15,490 nucleotides of DNA, from assembly GCA_964518835.1 (NCBI GenBank), contig CAZFKU010000035.1, positions 1-15,490 on the forward strand. The letters run 5' to 3'. This stretch comes from AB-629-J13 sp964518835. GTDB taxonomy: Bacteria; Fidelibacterota; Marinisomatia; Marinisomatales; AB-629-J13. The position numbers were made by a program, and so were the translations under genes. The notes under the pieces were generated by a model, which worked only from the letters and a program-made list of their open reading frames with translations, was not told the origin of the DNA and made no database searches. Positions 15,081-15,490 of this stretch are shown piece after piece; within the stretch, counting starts at the first letter, position 1, and the number at the start of each line of letters is the position of its first letter.

Positions 15081-15490
15081 ATGATCGATTTTCATAATCA
15101 TGTTATTCCGGGATTGGATGACGGTTCAAAAACTTTGAAAATGTCCCTGGAAATGCTGCGTTGCGCTGCGGATCAGGGTATCACAGATGTGGTAAACACC
15201 GTTCATTTTCAGACTGCTCGTTTAGATGGAATTACATTTGAATATAAATTGGTAAAAAGTAAAATTGATGAATTACAGAATGAATTGGATAGTGCTGAAA
15301 TACCCATAAAACTGCACATAGGTGCTGAAGTATTTTATCTTCCAAATCTTATGGAATTGAAGGATAAACCTTTACTAACATTTGAACACGGGAAATACAT
15401 GCTGGTTGAATTCCCGGTAGATCAAGTTCCCAATGGGTGTCAGGATATATTTTTTAAATTAAAACTTGCCGGTGTAACACCAATTATTGC
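15081..15490 (+). CDS. CpsB/YwqE-like PHP-domain protein-tyrosine phosphatase (3' end cut by the window)
   Basis: An open frame of 136 complete codons begins with MIDFHNHVIPGLDDGSKT and runs off the right edge; a full CpsB-type protein is about 240-260 residues. It matches the PHP-family phosphatases that dephosphorylate bacterial tyrosine kinases controlling capsule or exopolysaccharide export (CpsB, CapC, YwqE). Visible features are the metal-binding H5 and H7 in HNH, the GLDDG motif, the third-His region (NTVHF, where family members often read TPHH), GAEVF (normally G.E in the family), and LVEFPVDQVPNG. It is 40 bases after the acetyltransferase, in the same orientation, and fits a surface-polysaccharide operon. 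The catalytic C-terminal Asp and His residues lie outside the window. Confidence 0.87.
   Translation, partial: MIDFHNHVIPGLDDGSKTLKMSLEMLRCAADQGITDVVNTVHFQTARLDGITFEYKLVKSKIDELQNELDSAEIPIKLHIGAEVFYLPNLMELKDKPLLTFEHGKYMLVEFPVDQVPNGCQDIFFKLKLAGVTPII

Noticed and set aside
1..15490. CRISPR arrays, insertion sequences, phage or integrase genes
   Set aside because: No regularly spaced direct repeats, transposase or integrase motifs, or terminal inverted repeats with target duplications were seen on either strand.

Overview
The window is AT-rich chromosomal DNA from a free-living bacterium, most likely of the Fibrobacterota-Chlorobiota-Bacteroidota (FCB) group and possibly of a Marinimicrobia/Neomarinimicrobiota- or Ignavibacteria/Calditrichota-like lineage. 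The evidence is a large secreted protein with a C-terminal type IX secretion (Por) sorting domain of the 'NPFN...SGIYF..L' type, a short GSII-type glutamine synthetase, mostly weak or absent Shine-Dalgarno sequences, and one Bacteroidota-like promoter element before the GAPDH gene. The phylum assignment is inference. I saw no rRNA, tRNA, CRISPR array, transposase or phage gene.

Layout. (1) 141-2041: a GAF plus HD-GYP protein (probable cyclic-di-GMP phosphodiesterase) translationally coupled to a small acidic protein of unknown function. (2) 2123-5323: two membrane transporters, an SLC13-type permease with two RCK_C domains and a MATE exporter. (3) 5330-5948, minus strand: a VapBC-type toxin-antitoxin pair. 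(4) 6099-8326: glyceraldehyde-3-phosphate dehydrogenase and GSII glutamine synthetase, each with its own leader. (5) 8340-11132, minus strand: a 930-residue modular secreted protein with a T9SS sorting signal. (6) 11283-12308: a single-chain winged-helix / GHKL ATPase / STAS-like (DUF4325) regulator. (7) 12584 to the right edge: the start of a surface-polysaccharide operon with glucose-1-phosphate thymidylyltransferase, a WbpB/WlbA-like sugar oxidoreductase, a WbpD-like hexapeptide N-acetyltransferase and a CpsB/YwqE-like PHP-domain phosphatase cut by the window end.

How it fits together. The left half is housekeeping and signalling (c-di-GMP turnover, transport, glycolysis, ammonia assimilation). 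The right half concerns the cell surface: a secreted adhesin-like protein, then nucleotide-sugar genes for O-antigen or capsule. The WbpB-like and WbpD-like pair suggests that a 2,3-diacetamido-2,3-dideoxy uronic acid, or a related amino sugar, is made. The intergenic regions are rich in A+T dyads, several of them perfect, that look like operators or weak hairpins. I found no clearly undescribed multi-gene system. The least conventional items are the wHTH-ATPase-STAS regulator next to the polysaccharide operon, the HD-GYP protein with a large insertion and a coupled small partner, and the repeated module in the secreted protein.
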